64,000 bases of DNA from NCBI RefSeq assembly GCF_025148635.1, contig NZ_CP102269.1, positions 3,782,001-3,846,000 on the forward strand, given 5' to 3'. The position numbers and the translations under genes were made by a program. The notes beneath the pieces are model-generated. The model saw only the letters and a list, made by a program, of their open reading frames with translations, was not told the origin of the DNA and searched no databases. The stretch comes from Butyricimonas virosa. Its GTDB lineage: Bacteria > Bacteroidota > Bacteroidia > Bacteroidales > Marinifilaceae. Shown piece by piece: positions 1-8,277 of this stretch (its first letter is position 1; the number at the start of each line of letters is the position of its first letter).

Positions 1-619
1 GTCGGCTGTCGGAAGCCATGCGCCCGTTTTTCGACGTGGCGAAACAGTAGGCGTGAACTTTGGCCGGGTCCCAGTCTTCCGGGAGGCTAACGCTCGTGCT
101 GCCGTTTTCTCCTCTTTCCCGGAGAGTCACGAGTTTTGTCCGGCTGAGGGCGGTCTCGTACAGGGCTGCGTACACCTTGTCGCTGGCGCAGGAGAAACCG
201 TCACCTTCGTCGTCCTGCATCTCTTGGGTGAAGGAATACATTTTAGTCGACTCGTCATAGCTGACGCTGACTTTCGGCGTGTAGAGGGGGCCGGAAGCGC
301 AGAGCAGGCGTTCAAAATCTACCGTGGCGGTGTATTTCTCGTCGACTTCAACCCTGCTTATGTTGAGTGAGGTAAAAGCGTTCGAGGTCGAGCCTCGTCC
401 CACGCCGACAAAACCTTTCCGGATGACGGGGAGTAACTTGCGGGCAATGCTGACGATGGCTTTCATTTTCGCCCTCTGCGCCAGTATTTCCGGGGTCTTC
501 ACGTCCTTCCGGGAGAAAATTTTGGCTTTAGCGATGTTCTCCTTGTTGAAAATGCACGTGGTGATGTTACCTACTGATTTTCTGACTTTACCTAAAAGGT
601 AAGAATTGAATTTTGCCAT
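1..619 (-). CDS. DUF6266-like protein, C-terminus cut by the window edge
   Basis: The frame is open from an ATG at 619 (reading MAKFNSYLLGKVRKSVGN) to the left edge without a stop, so about 206 residues are visible. The N-terminus follows the DUF6266 pattern: a short MAK start, a G-x-x-R/K-x-x-x-G-N element, then an RxxRxKxx-type segment (TPEILAQRAKMKAIVSIA) before a beta-rich remainder. The family is restricted to Bacteroidetes and has no established function. It lies last in the minus-strand operon and is a distant paralogue of the gene at 2696-3328, which shares the MA-x-G-x-R/K-x-x-GN start and TPE/RA spacing. No signal peptide or membrane segment is visible. The family call is moderate because it rests on recalled motif layout. 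Confidence 0.6.
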   Translation of the reverse strand, partial: MAKFNSYLLGKVRKSVGNITTCIFNKENIAKAKIFSRKDVKTPEILAQRAKMKAIVSIARKLLPVIRKGFVGVGRGSTSNAFTSLNISRVEVDEKYTATVDFERLLCASGPLYTPKVSVSYDESTKMYSFTQEMQDDEGDGFSCASDKVYAALYETALSRTKLVTLRERGENGSTSVSLPEDWDPAKVHAYCFATSKNGRMASDSR

Positions 620-713
620 AATGTTTAACATTTAAAGATGAATAAATTGGAAAATAGACCTTGCATCTCGCCCGTGGGCCTCCCGTTCGAGGTGCAGGTT
701 TACCGTTATCGAA

Positions 714-1289
714 TTACCGGTTCAGTTCCAGTATCTCACGCGGGAATGCCGGGCCCGGGTCGATTTTCCGGGGTGTGATGTCCGAGTGGCGTAGGAGATA
801 ACGGATCGGGTAACGATCCATCAAGAGCAGGCACACGAGAACGACCGTTTTAAGCTGTTCGTCCGTGTAGCGGTGCCAATAGGTGGGTTGCCCGTTCTCC
901 TCGTCAACGAACACGTCCGACGGTTGTACTTCCTTGCCACATTCGGCGATGAATTTTTCGCCTTCCCTACGAAGTTTACCGAGATTATCGAGTTCGATAC
1001 CGATGGAGTAGTGGTTCAGGTTAACCCTTCCGAGATGAAAGCTTTTCCCGGCGTGCCACGATTCCACGTTGAAGGGTACGAGCTGGATAATGTCCCCGTT
1101 GCGGTCGATCACGAGATGGGCGGATGCCGCCACGTCCGGTCGGGTTAGGTAGTAAGCGGATGCCAGACCGTTCGAACCGGCCGTGTAATGTAGGACGATG
1201 GTGTCTGGGGCCGTGAGCGGCCGGGTGTTTTTAGAGCATGTCAGGTGAACTGCCTCGCAGTCTACCAGACGGTGGTTTAGGATATCCAC
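714..1289 (-). CDS. N-acetylmuramoyl-L-alanine amidase (Amidase_2 type)
   Basis: A 191-residue zinc amidase expected to cut the bond between MurNAc and L-Ala in peptidoglycan. The likely zinc ligands are His34 (IVLHYTAG), His168 (LLRHSDITPRK) and Asp177 (KIDPGPAF), the normal Amidase_2 set. I chose the GTG at 1289, giving MDILNHRLVD; the longer open frame to 1514 overlaps the holin-like gene and translates into an Arg/Thr-rich shadow with no domain. There is no signal peptide, as in phage endolysins. It follows the holin-like gene by 41 bp in the same operon, so holin plus amidase makes a plausible lysis pair. Amidases of this size are also common next to DUF6266 and HU-like genes in Bacteroidales. 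Confidence 0.85.
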   Translation of the reverse strand: MDILNHRLVDCEAVHLTCSKNTRPLTAPDTIVLHYTAGSNGLASAYYLTRPDVAASAHLVIDRNGDIIQLVPFNVESWHAGKSFHLGRVNLNHYSIGIELDNLGKLRREGEKFIAECGKEVQPSDVFVDEENGQPTYWHRYTDEQLKTVVLVCLLLMDRYPIRYLLRHSDITPRKIDPGPAFPREILELNR

Positions 1290-1330
1290 GGGGTGAATTG
1301 GGAATTTAGAATTTAGAATGAATACGAGGG

Positions 1331-1702
1331 TTATTTCCGGGGACGTTTGAGGAGAGAGCTGACGAGTTGCTCGCTGCCTCGTCCGATGATGTATCCGCCG
1401 AGTCCGATTTCCAACAAATCCCAAAAGCGGGAAGTGTCGGCGAGAATCGGTAGGTTCAGGAACGTTCCGGCGAGGATGATCAGGGTGAAGACCAGCATCA
1501 CGATCGGTCGCCACGATCTTTGCAGCCAGTTGCCCCGGGCTTCTTCCCGGATCGAGGCCGCTTGTTCCGAGATGGTTTTTTCCTCGACGGCAATCAACAG
1601 GCGCAAAATATCGGTTTCCAGTTGTTTCTTCTCCCTTCCGGGGAGGGTCAGGCGGTCGACGATTTCGCCTACCGCGCTGACCAGGTTCGTTACCGTTTTC
1701 AT
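1331..1702 (-). CDS. Holin-like membrane protein (3TM/GTA holin type)
   Basis: A 123-residue protein starting at MKTVTNLVSAVGEIVDRL. The first 60 residues are charged and helical. They are followed by an RP-led hydrophobic segment (about 67-85) and a second weaker one ending in GLGGYIIGRGSEQLV. The RP, hydrophobic helix, FW, GLGGY-x-x-GR-x-x-E order is that of the Holin_3TM family found in phages and gene transfer agents (family knowledge). The ATG at 1702 overlaps the stop of the upstream HTH gene by 4 bp, which favours it over the longer frame from 1837. Likely role: inner-membrane pore that lets the adjacent amidase reach the wall; this is inferred from pairing. Confidence 0.65.
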   Translation of the reverse strand: MKTVTNLVSAVGEIVDRLTLPGREKKQLETDILRLLIAVEEKTISEQAASIREEARGNWLQRSWRPIVMLVFTLIILAGTFLNLPILADTSRFWDLLEIGLGGYIIGRGSEQLVSSLLKRPRK

Positions 1703-2004
1703 ACTTTTTCGCGACTTAAAGATTGTTCCACTTCTTCCCAGTAAAAATAGAGACGGCTGCCGAGTTTGTGAACGGGAATATTGTAGTCTTTGATGTCCCG
1801 GTACAAGGTGCGTTCGGCGATGTTCAGTTTCCGGCACAGCGTTTCCTTGTCAAGTAATAGCGGGGGGATATTCCCGGCGGCTTTTTTCACGAACTCCCGG
1901 ATTTCCGCAAACTCTCGCGTGAAATCCTGAAGAAGTTCCGATACTTGGTAGAGAATGGCGATAATTTTTTCCGAGGTGTCCGTGTTGTTTTCTGTTTGTA
2001 TCAT
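1699..2004 (-). CDS. Small HTH protein with N-terminal coiled coil
   Basis: A 101-residue protein. Residues 1-50 look helical (KIIAILYQVSELLQDFTREF). The C-terminal half has an excisionase/MerR-like helix-turn-helix of the HTH_17 kind: LLLDKETLCRKLNIAERTLYR, followed by the wing-like GSRLYFYWEEVEQSL. It is probably a DNA-binding regulator or recombination directionality-type factor. It overlaps the genes on both sides by 4 bp (ATGA), indicating translational coupling within the operon. No enzymatic motif is seen. A role in controlling the operon is possible but not shown by the sequence. Confidence 0.65.
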   Translation of the reverse strand: MIQTENNTDTSEKIIAILYQVSELLQDFTREFAEIREFVKKAAGNIPPLLLDKETLCRKLNIAERTLYRDIKDYNIPVHKLGSRLYFYWEEVEQSLSREKV

Positions 2005-2699
2005 TTCCTTTTTCGGTCTAGTAGTTCAATATGTTCCCGTAATTCTTTCAATAGTTTTTCAAGGTAAGCCGTCGGGTGAGGGCGGGCCAGCGTGTGACTG
2101 ATCAACGTGTAGTAGTCTTTCTCCGCGGGCAAGTTCCATACTTGGCAGAAATACAGGATGAATTCCTTGATCCGGTACTTGTTGTCGGGCGTGATGGCTA
2201 GTGACGTGTGGAGATGCAGGGCCATGATCTCGGCGATGTCCGTGTCGTTCCCGGGTAACGTGCCGGGAAACGGCAGGGGTATTTTCCGGGATTCAAACCA
2301 TTTCTTTTGCCGGAGAAAGGAGGCTTGTTGCAGGCGGAGATACTCTTCGAGTAGTTCCCGTTCTGTGGCATCGAGATATTCCCGTTCGACGGGCATCCCC
2401 TCGTGCGTGATCGTCAGGTAACAGTGAGTGGCGTGTCCGTCCTCTTCCCCGAAGATAGTTTGTAGTTCCAGGAGGGCTTCCCGCACGGAGACGGCCAGCA
2501 CGTTGTCCTCTTCTTCTTTCCGCCGGATCTCCCTCAGGCAGGCGATGGCGGGCAGCTCCACGTCGAGCAGGTGGATGCGGTAATCGGTCAGGGAGTCGGC
2601 CCCATTAAAATAGAGGGGTTCTGATGGGTTGTCAGAGACCACGACTTCGGCCCGGTAGAGAGCGGTGAGGTACTCTTTTAAGATTTCGTGTTGATTCAT
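2001..2699 (-). CDS. Unknown 232-residue protein (possibly RteC-like)
   Basis: A soluble, charged, mostly helical protein without signal peptide, membrane segment or catalytic motif that I recognise. The general layout (N-terminal helical part with YRIHLLDVELPAIACL, then a stretch that looks like a small winged or helical domain near KEFILYFCQVWNLP) reminds me of RteC-type regulators of Bacteroides conjugative elements, but the similarity is weak and I would not rely on it. It is coupled by 4-bp overlaps to the DUF6266 gene upstream and the HTH gene downstream, so it belongs to the same transcription unit and is probably expressed in step with them. Confidence 0.55.
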   Translation of the reverse strand: MNQHEILKEYLTALYRAEVVVSDNPSEPLYFNGADSLTDYRIHLLDVELPAIACLREIRRKEEEDNVLAVSVREALLELQTIFGEEDGHATHCYLTITHEGMPVEREYLDATERELLEEYLRLQQASFLRQKKWFESRKIPLPFPGTLPGNDTDIAEIMALHLHTSLAITPDNKYRIKEFILYFCQVWNLPAEKDYYTLISHTLARPHPTAYLEKLLKELREHIELLDRKRK

Positions 2700-3328
2700 A
2701 ATTTAAAGTATTTATCATTTGAAAAATATTTATCGTCTTGCGAGGCGAAAAAGCAGTAGATATGTGCTTTGATCCCTTTTTTGCGTTGCAGGGAGAACGT
2801 GGCAATCTCGTCTTCCCGCAGGAACGGGAGTTTGTCGAGAACAACCGGGGTAAACGACCGATTCCCGTACAACACGACCACGATCAGACGGTCGGTAGCC
2901 TTGGCGGACGGGGAGCCCGAGTTGTCATCCCATTGTAGGGTGACTTTATCCTGCGGGTCAATGGAGAGCGTCATGTTATTGACATCTTGCCGTCGGCCGA
3001 TCCCGATTTGCAAGCGGGAGAAGTCGGCAATTTTCCCTTCGGGAGTGAACACGTGATAGTTCTTTTTCATGAAGAGGGCGTAGCCGTTTGTTTTCAGGCG
3101 ATGTCCCTCGCTTTTCCACACCTCTTTGAGCAAGGTTTCTTTGAGTTGCTGGTAAAAACGCAGGGCCACGGTCAGGTGGGCCCGGTTCTTTTGTTGTTCG
3201 GGCGTGTTCGCGTCGTGATATTCCAGCGGGTAGGAGCGGATGCAATCCTGATCGCCATTCCGGTAAAAAATAGTGTTACCGATTCGGCCTCGCAGGCCTC
3301 TTAATAATGAGTTGCAATGTTTTGCCAT
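2696..3328 (-). CDS. DUF6266-like protein, first gene of the operon
   Basis: A 210-residue protein starting MAKHCNSLLRGLRGRIGN. The order G-x-R-G-x-IGN, then TPEQQKNRAHLTVALRF, a central aromatic segment (NGYALFMKKNYHVF) and a beta-rich C-terminus is typical of the Bacteroidetes DUF6266 family. Function unknown; the MA-x start and RS/TPEQQ spacing recall small structural or nucleic-acid-associated phage-like proteins, but that is only an impression. It is the promoter-proximal gene; its stop overlaps the next start by 4 bp. The gene at 1-619 is a diverged second copy, so the cassette is flanked by two members of the same family. Confidence 0.65.
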   Translation of the reverse strand: MAKHCNSLLRGLRGRIGNTIFYRNGDQDCIRSYPLEYHDANTPEQQKNRAHLTVALRFYQQLKETLLKEVWKSEGHRLKTNGYALFMKKNYHVFTPEGKIADFSRLQIGIGRRQDVNNMTLSIDPQDKVTLQWDDNSGSPSAKATDRLIVVVLYGNRSFTPVVLDKLPFLREDEIATFSLQRKKGIKAHIYCFFASQDDKYFSNDKYFKL

Positions 3329-3572
3329 GGTATTAAAATTTTAAAGTTCATCATTCGTTTATCCGAAAATCCGCGGGATCATGGGGACAATCCGGCAAGA
3401 AAAAGGCCTCCCCGGGTTTCATGCTGACGTGTTGCCGGGGGATCATAGTCAGTTGACAAACGGCTATGAAACGTGGGCGATACGTCAGTCACTCCTTTGT
3501 CATGCCTTATTTCTCCTTGAACACCCCCTTAACTCTTTCCGGGTTGCCGGGTATCTCGTGATTTTCTGTTGA

Positions 3573-3580
3573 CAAAGATA
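3573..3580 (-). promoter_or_regulatory. Candidate -7 box of the DUF6266/lysis operon
   Basis: The minus strand reads TATCTTTG, a perfect TAnnTTTG box. No clear TTTG lies 19-21 bases upstream, so this is only a partial promoter match. Confidence 0.3.
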
Positions 3581-3759
3581 GGGCATGCCGTGGCGGGGAG
3601 CGTGACGGGTATTGTGTGACAATCCGTGTCAAAACGTGACAATGTTGCTGGTTATGTGGAAAAATTGATATAATGTTGGGAAATTTGATGGAAATTTGAT
3701 GGAAATGGGTGAAAATCGGTGGTGGGAGGATGTCGTGGGAGGTGTTCCGGTAATGTATG

Positions 3760-3810
3760 TAGTGATCCGGCGTTTTGGGGCAGAAAGAGGGTAGGCCTAC
3801 CGGATCACTA
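3760..3810. repeat. 11-bp inverted repeat with inner palindrome
   Basis: TAGTGATCCGG at 3760-3770 is exactly complementary to CCGGATCACTA at 3800-3810, and the loop holds the palindrome GTAGGCCTAC (3791-3800). It lies just downstream of the transglutaminase-like gene (stop at 3839, minus strand), where a terminator would be expected, though no clear U-tract follows. Confidence 0.5.
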
Positions 3811-3838
3811 TATTCAAAAAGGGATTTATATCGCGTGA

Positions 3839-5977
3839 TTAGAAATGACTCTCGAAGTGATAAAATTCTGCAGCCCGTGGCACGATGGTGTCATGGTAGA
3901 TAAATAGTTGTTTCCCGTCCTTGTACAAAAAGGGATGTTCTTCTTTTCCGGCAGTCAAGTCTCGCAGCCAGTAGATACGGTCAAGCGGCACGTTATCAAA
4001 TTGTAAGAAATTGTAGCGGGCCAATCGTGTACCCGCGTTTTTCCAGCCGTTATCCCAGTACATGAGTTGGTAGGAGTGACCCACGACGATATGATTTTCC
4101 GCGTTTGCCGGGGCATAGCGTATTTTTTTCACTTTCATGGAGCGTTTCAGCGGCATTAGGTCTATTTTCCCGTAAGAGGAGTATTGCATGTTGGGATTGT
4201 AGGCAGAATAGTATCGCAGGTAACTATATTTACTGGTGTCGGCCTGTAATTTGCAATAGCGTTTTTCTGAGCCGTTGCGGTTTATTTCCCCGGGAGAGTA
4301 TACGGGGAGTGCCGTGGCCGGTTGCAGGGAATCTTCGGGTGTGTACTCGTCAGTGAGAAATTCCAAGAGTCCCATGTTACTGGTAGGGAAGGAGTCTGGG
4401 GCAACATAGCGGTAGTAGCGGAATGGGCGACATATTTCCGGGGTTAGTTCCTGCAAATTGAGGATGGGGGTGGTTTTGATCGTGCCGAGTAACACGGAGT
4501 CCTTGAAATCTTCCCGGTTGGCTGCTTCGAAACGTCCCCCGACCATGAGGCTTGCCCGGTATTTTAAATACGCTTTTTCGGGGTATTTGCGTTGCAAAAG
4601 GAGTTGTCCCCTTTTTCCCGGTTGTTCGGGTGAAACGGGTACGAGCGTGGTGGAAGTATAGAGCGTGTCGGGTGATGTGATGTAGAAGGGTGATGCAAAC
4701 GGGATGATGCTGTCGCCTTTTAGGTAGACGGGGAAATAGAGGACGTTATAAACCACGTTTTTAAACCATGCTTTCCGGTGTTGATGATCCACGGTTCCCC
4801 ACGTGGCAGGGATAAGGCCTTGCGAGACGTTGAACGTGTACAAGTAAACCAGGTTATTGGATAGCTCTTTTTCTATCGGGAGTTGTACTGGGGCCACTCG
4901 ATAGTTTTCATTGGTCACTTCCCGGATACAGGGGGTGTCGAAATAATCCGGCAGGGTTTCTCCTTCCGCTTTCAACATAAATGGACTATCAGCTTGTGCG
5001 CCAAACGTGTTTCTGAAAAAGCTGGGAGAAGCGGAGGTTGAAGGTGTACTGGCCGTGTAATTCATGGTTTGGTTATATTTGAAACGTTTGCCCGTGCTGT
5101 CCAGCAGGGTACAGTGGAAATGTCTTCCGCTTCTTTCCCGGTAAGAGAGGTTACAATCAACGACGGTCGGGATCCCGTAAGCCCTGAACACGTGACAAAA
5201 GTTATCCGCTATGGATATGCAGTCGTGGTGTTGCCCGATAAACATATCATAGGTCCCCACGTGTTGAGTTTGCTGGTAGTTGGGGAACATTTGACGGATG
5301 CCGTTTTTGTAAAGGTTGTAGCGAGTGATGATTTTGGCATAGGTTTTCTCGTCACTTTTGGCTAGGTGTTTGCCAAACATATCGCTTAGCCTTTGCCCGT
5401 TTTCGTAAAAAGGATACCCGGTTACGGCCCGATAGGGAAGGATCATTTCCTTGAATTGCCCGAACGTGAGGTAGGAGGCATAAGGGGAGGTGTGCCACGT
5501 GTGGAAAGCGTTTTCAATGTGAGAGATCAAAAACGCTGAGGAAATATTTTGAGGGTCGGGGAATGTCCCTTTTACGATCGTGGGGGTGTCGGGTGGAAAC
5601 ACGCTTGCCACTTGCCGGGCAGCGTAGGAAAATTGCCAGTATCTTTCCCGGTTACGCTCGGAGTACAAGGTGGAATCCGGAATTCTAAGCATCATGTTCG
5701 TGTACAAGCTGTCAAAACGGGTGTGCCATTCGAACAGCGAAGAATCGGGGAAAACGGTCCGTTCGGTTGACAGGTGCCATTTCATGTTATCGATCAGGAA
5801 ACAGGCGGCTTGGTATTTCAAGGAGTCTTCCGGGTGTTCCCGGTAGTGGCGTAACACTTTTTTCAACTCACCCCGGTTTCTCCCGGCTTGTGATAGGGTT
5901 TCTTCCACTCCCGCCGGGTAGCGGGTGCAGGCGAGTATTAAGGTACAAATCAAGATGGAGTATAAAATGGGTTTCAT
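3839..5977 (-). CDS. Transglutaminase-like lipoprotein
   Basis: A 712-residue lipoprotein; the signal sequence with lipobox is MKPILYSILICTLILAC, so I start at 5977 rather than at the longer frame from 6073, which would run into the upstream gene. A transglutaminase/protease-like core is seen around 245-300: Cys253 (GQHHDCISIADNF), His286 or His288 (GRHFHCTLLD) and Asp293 fit the Cys-His-Asp triad. The C-terminal 350 residues are beta-rich and probably form Ig-like or discoidin-type modules. It is the last gene of NVEALA operon C, 61 bp after the propeller lipoprotein. The substrate is unknown; members of this fold can be peptidases rather than crosslinking enzymes. Base composition is more GC-rich than in the three genes upstream. 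Confidence 0.75.
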   Translation of the reverse strand: MKPILYSILICTLILACTRYPAGVEETLSQAGRNRGELKKVLRHYREHPEDSLKYQAACFLIDNMKWHLSTERTVFPDSSLFEWHTRFDSLYTNMMLRIPDSTLYSERNRERYWQFSYAARQVASVFPPDTPTIVKGTFPDPQNISSAFLISHIENAFHTWHTSPYASYLTFGQFKEMILPYRAVTGYPFYENGQRLSDMFGKHLAKSDEKTYAKIITRYNLYKNGIRQMFPNYQQTQHVGTYDMFIGQHHDCISIADNFCHVFRAYGIPTVVDCNLSYRERSGRHFHCTLLDSTGKRFKYNQTMNYTASTPSTSASPSFFRNTFGAQADSPFMLKAEGETLPDYFDTPCIREVTNENYRVAPVQLPIEKELSNNLVYLYTFNVSQGLIPATWGTVDHQHRKAWFKNVVYNVLYFPVYLKGDSIIPFASPFYITSPDTLYTSTTLVPVSPEQPGKRGQLLLQRKYPEKAYLKYRASLMVGGRFEAANREDFKDSVLLGTIKTTPILNLQELTPEICRPFRYYRYVAPDSFPTSNMGLLEFLTDEYTPEDSLQPATALPVYSPGEINRNGSEKRYCKLQADTSKYSYLRYYSAYNPNMQYSSYGKIDLMPLKRSMKVKKIRYAPANAENHIVVGHSYQLMYWDNGWKNAGTRLARYNFLQFDNVPLDRIYWLRDLTAGKEEHPFLYKDGKQLFIYHDTIVPRAAEFYHFESHF

Positions 5978-6038
5978 GGTGAAGAGTTTTATATGGAATA
6001 ATTTTGTTGTGCTGGCATATACCGATTTGTATGTTGTA

Positions 6039-7040
6039 TTAATAGTTGAATCTTTTAATTTCAACCAATTCACTTTTTGGGGAATCTACTCCTCCTAGAA
6101 ATTGTCTATTTGCTTCATCAACAATAATAAAGTTTACAAAAGAGTCAAATTGATAAACTTTTTCTAGTATTCCGTTCCAAGTAAATACTAGAAGATAAGG
6201 AGGGCGATCATAACCGTTATTTGCCGATAAGCCGGACCATAGGAGGTAACAAAAATTGGAGGTGCTGTATATCTGGTATGAGGTAACAAGCATATCTTCT
6301 GATAATTGAAATTCAGAGTAGTCAACTTCATCATTTACGAGGTCGAGAGAAAGACTTTTTTGTAGAGAACCGTCAGTGTGATAAAAATTAATCAAATTAA
6401 TATATTTGAATGCCGCAATGATGCTGTTATGTTGGGAATTAACAGAAAGTATGTGAGAGTAAGCGTCGCTTTTATTGCCTCTCCTTGATACATAAAATTG
6501 AGGTTCATAATCAATCTTTTTTATGATCTTGGCGTGTTTATCATAAAGGTAAAATAGTATGCTGTCTTCACCAATGGGAGATCGGACAATGGTTGAATCG
6601 ATGATATTTAAATTTTGCGAGTTGGCTAGTTCGGGGGGTAATATCGTGTTATGGATAGAGGTGTCGTTTTTCAAGTAAAACCGGGTTAAACGATTTTGTA
6701 CCAAATCATGGATTAATAGGGATGAGGTGTTTGTATCACTCTTGATGATCAACGGAAATTGATATTCATTAGGCCCTCTGCCGGTAGCGCCAAATTCGTA
6801 TAGCATGTTTTTGGAGTTATTGCTGAAGATTTGAAATTGTTTTTCAGAGCATGTATTTTGTAAACACAGGAATGTATCTTTTATGATTCCTGCTGTGTAA
6901 CATCCTGCCGGGATTTGAGAAATGGTTTCTCCTTTTATTTGGATGATATTATCGATGTGTAATTTTTCAATTTGAGTTATTTGCTGATTCTTACAAGATA
7001 GGACGGAGAAAACGATAAAGGGTAGATAGATTAATTTCAT
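6039..7040 (-). CDS. BF3164/TolB-like propeller lipoprotein (operon C)
   Basis: A 333-residue protein with lipoprotein signal MKLIYLPFIVFSVLSC. The remainder is a chain of beta-strand repeats of the six-bladed TolB-like type. The diagnostic segment is GATGRGPNEYQFP followed by LLIHDLVQNRLTRFYL, which aligns with the equivalent segments of the genes at 8278-9297 (GRGPKEFITP, then DLNQNKQAYY) and 10251-11285. This family is regularly found beside NVEALA peptides in Bacteroides relatives (recalled knowledge). Role unknown; a periplasmic or surface binding protein for a small ligand or peptide is plausible. It lies 100 bp after the thioredoxin-like gene and is visibly AT-rich. Confidence 0.75.
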   Translation of the reverse strand: MKLIYLPFIVFSVLSCKNQQITQIEKLHIDNIIQIKGETISQIPAGCYTAGIIKDTFLCLQNTCSEKQFQIFSNNSKNMLYEFGATGRGPNEYQFPLIIKSDTNTSSLLIHDLVQNRLTRFYLKNDTSIHNTILPPELANSQNLNIIDSTIVRSPIGEDSILFYLYDKHAKIIKKIDYEPQFYVSRRGNKSDAYSHILSVNSQHNSIIAAFKYINLINFYHTDGSLQKSLSLDLVNDEVDYSEFQLSEDMLVTSYQIYSTSNFCYLLWSGLSANNGYDRPPYLLVFTWNGILEKVYQFDSFVNFIIVDEANRQFLGGVDSPKSELVEIKRFNY

Positions 7041-7140
7041 AAGTTTGGAATTATGGTTGTGGGGGATAGATAATAATAATGAAGTACCTCATGTTTTTGC
7101 TTCGATTAGAATTTGTTTATATAATTTCCATATGCTATGA

Positions 7141-7671
7141 TTACTTATTAGTAATCGTTTGTTTGTATAAATTCCATATTTGTTCATTTTGTATCGGATT
7201 TCCAAAAAGGATAATTTTGTTCATGCTATCTAGTAAAAAAGTTCTATAAAGAAGTTTTGAAGAGAGATGGTTTATTTTCCCAATTTTATTTTCTTCGTCT
7301 ATAAAAAATGGGAATGTGATGTTATTTCTTTTCTTAATAGATTCTATATATTGAGGAAATTTATTGTGTACAATATATAGGATGGTTGCGTTCTTGTTAA
7401 GTGAATCTAGTTTTTTATGTAATATTTCCCAATCATATAGTTTTAGTTGACATTCAGTACAACCATTGGTATCCACGTATGTGAAAATTTTAAATTGTTT
7501 TTGTATTGCGGCTTCCCACAAAGAATCTTGTACATTTTGCCATGAGGATGGTAAGATGATTTCTTTCCCCTCCCATGAAGCAATAAATTGTTTGATTTCT
7601 TTTTCTCTTCTATTTTGACATGCAGAGAGAGAAATCAAATATAATAAAATGAATATTTTATAAAAATGCAT
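7141..7671 (-). CDS. Thioredoxin-like lipoprotein with CxxC motif
   Basis: A 176-residue lipoprotein (signal MHFYKIFILLYLISLSAC). The middle resembles a TlpA/thioredoxin fold: a strand KIFTYVDTNG, then the motif Cys71-T-E-Cys74, and later strand and helix elements ending with TFPFFIDEENKIGKIN. The active-site context is DTNGCTEC rather than the usual WCxxC, so redox potential and partners may differ. It sits between the NVEALA peptide (7823-8083) and the propeller gene of operon C. Because the NVEALA peptide carries two cysteines, a role in forming or checking that disulfide is a reasonable inference. A non-redox structural role cannot be excluded. Confidence 0.65.
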   Translation of the reverse strand: MHFYKIFILLYLISLSACQNRREKEIKQFIASWEGKEIILPSSWQNVQDSLWEAAIQKQFKIFTYVDTNGCTECQLKLYDWEILHKKLDSLNKNATILYIVHNKFPQYIESIKKRNNITFPFFIDEENKIGKINHLSSKLLYRTFLLDSMNKIILFGNPIQNEQIWNLYKQTITNK

Positions 7672-7822
7672 AGTATTGGTGTTTGAATAATTTTCCGTTT
7701 AATTTCACTTGAATTTTTTTGTAAGTAACATAAAGTAAGAGATAAGGTGAATATAAAATGAATTATATTTCATTTTATTTTTGGAGAATCAAGATTATCA
7801 ATCTTGATTCTTGTGGTTAATT

Positions 7823-8083
7823 TTAGATTCTTATAGCAAATCGGTAAAATAAGCCATTGTTTGCCTTGCATCTGTCTGTAGTCCTAATTGTTGGTTTACA
7901 TCCAAGTCTTGCATACTCAGCTTCTGTCATACTACCTGAAGTGCTTGTACCTTCTCCCTCAGCCAATGCTTCAATATTCTGGAGCAATATGTTTGAGAAG
8001 TTTATCCTTGAACTAAAATTAACGTGAATTGCTATTATTATTGCAATTCCAAGAATGGCTACTATACCTAGAATCTTTTTCAT
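7823..8083 (-). CDS. NVEALA family peptide precursor (operon C)
   Basis: An 86-residue small protein. Residues 1-21 form an uncleaved-looking or atypical signal helix (MKKILGIVAILGIAIIIAIH). The family signature NIEALAEGE is at 36-44, followed by a short Gly/Ser linker and a polar tail with Cys62 and Cys72 (LGCKPTIRTTDRCKANNG). The NVEALA family is known from Bacteroides and allies as short proteins of unknown role. The tail is nearly the same as in the paralogue at 9352-9612, while linker residues differ. It is the first gene of operon C (thioredoxin-like, propeller, transglutaminase-like downstream). The layout of leader, conserved cleavage-like motif and two-cysteine tail suggests a secreted peptide, but processing is not shown. 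Confidence 0.85.
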   Translation of the reverse strand: MKKILGIVAILGIAIIIAIHVNFSSRINFSNILLQNIEALAEGEGTSTSGSMTEAEYARLGCKPTIRTTDRCKANNGLFYRFAIRI

Positions 8084-8118
8084 AACTATTGTTATTTTAT
8101 TATAAACTCATCCTATTT

Positions 8119-8185
8119 TTCTCAAGTATTTATTATTTCAACGAGAGAGGAAGAGTATCTCAAATTTTTAATCTTTACACTTTTA
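8119..8185 (-). promoter_or_regulatory. Conserved block upstream of NVEALA peptide, copy 1
   Basis: On the plus strand this stretch reads TTCTCAAGTATTTAT, then TTTCAACGAGAGAG, TATCTCAAA and AATCTTTACACTTTT. The same words in the same order and spacing occur at 9651-9717 upstream of the NVEALA gene ending at 9352. Conservation in non-coding AT-rich DNA implies a shared promoter/operator. No exact TAnnTTTG box is found inside it. Confidence 0.55.
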
Positions 8186-8277
8186 TGCAAAAAATACGAT
8201 GTTATTTCTTGTTTGAGTATATTGAAAAATAAATCAAACATGATAAAACGAATACATTATAAATTTACCTACTAGTT

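Larger units (their letters stand above)
3329..3838. other. 510-bp intergenic region with leader and inverted repeat
   Basis: No convincing gene. On the minus strand a TATCTTTG box at 3580-3573 matches the Bacteroides -7 element, which would give the DUF6266 operon a leader of roughly 240 nt. The leader includes GC-rich self-complementary runs around 3410-3445. Several TGTGACAA-like words occur at 3610-3645. An 11-bp inverted repeat sits at 3760-3810. The 63-residue frame at 3381-3572 has no recognisable content and no good start signal. Confidence 0.5.

Noticed and set aside
5978..6073. N-terminal extension of the transglutaminase-like protein
   Set aside because: It would overlap the end of the upstream propeller gene and hide a good lipoprotein signal that starts at 5977.
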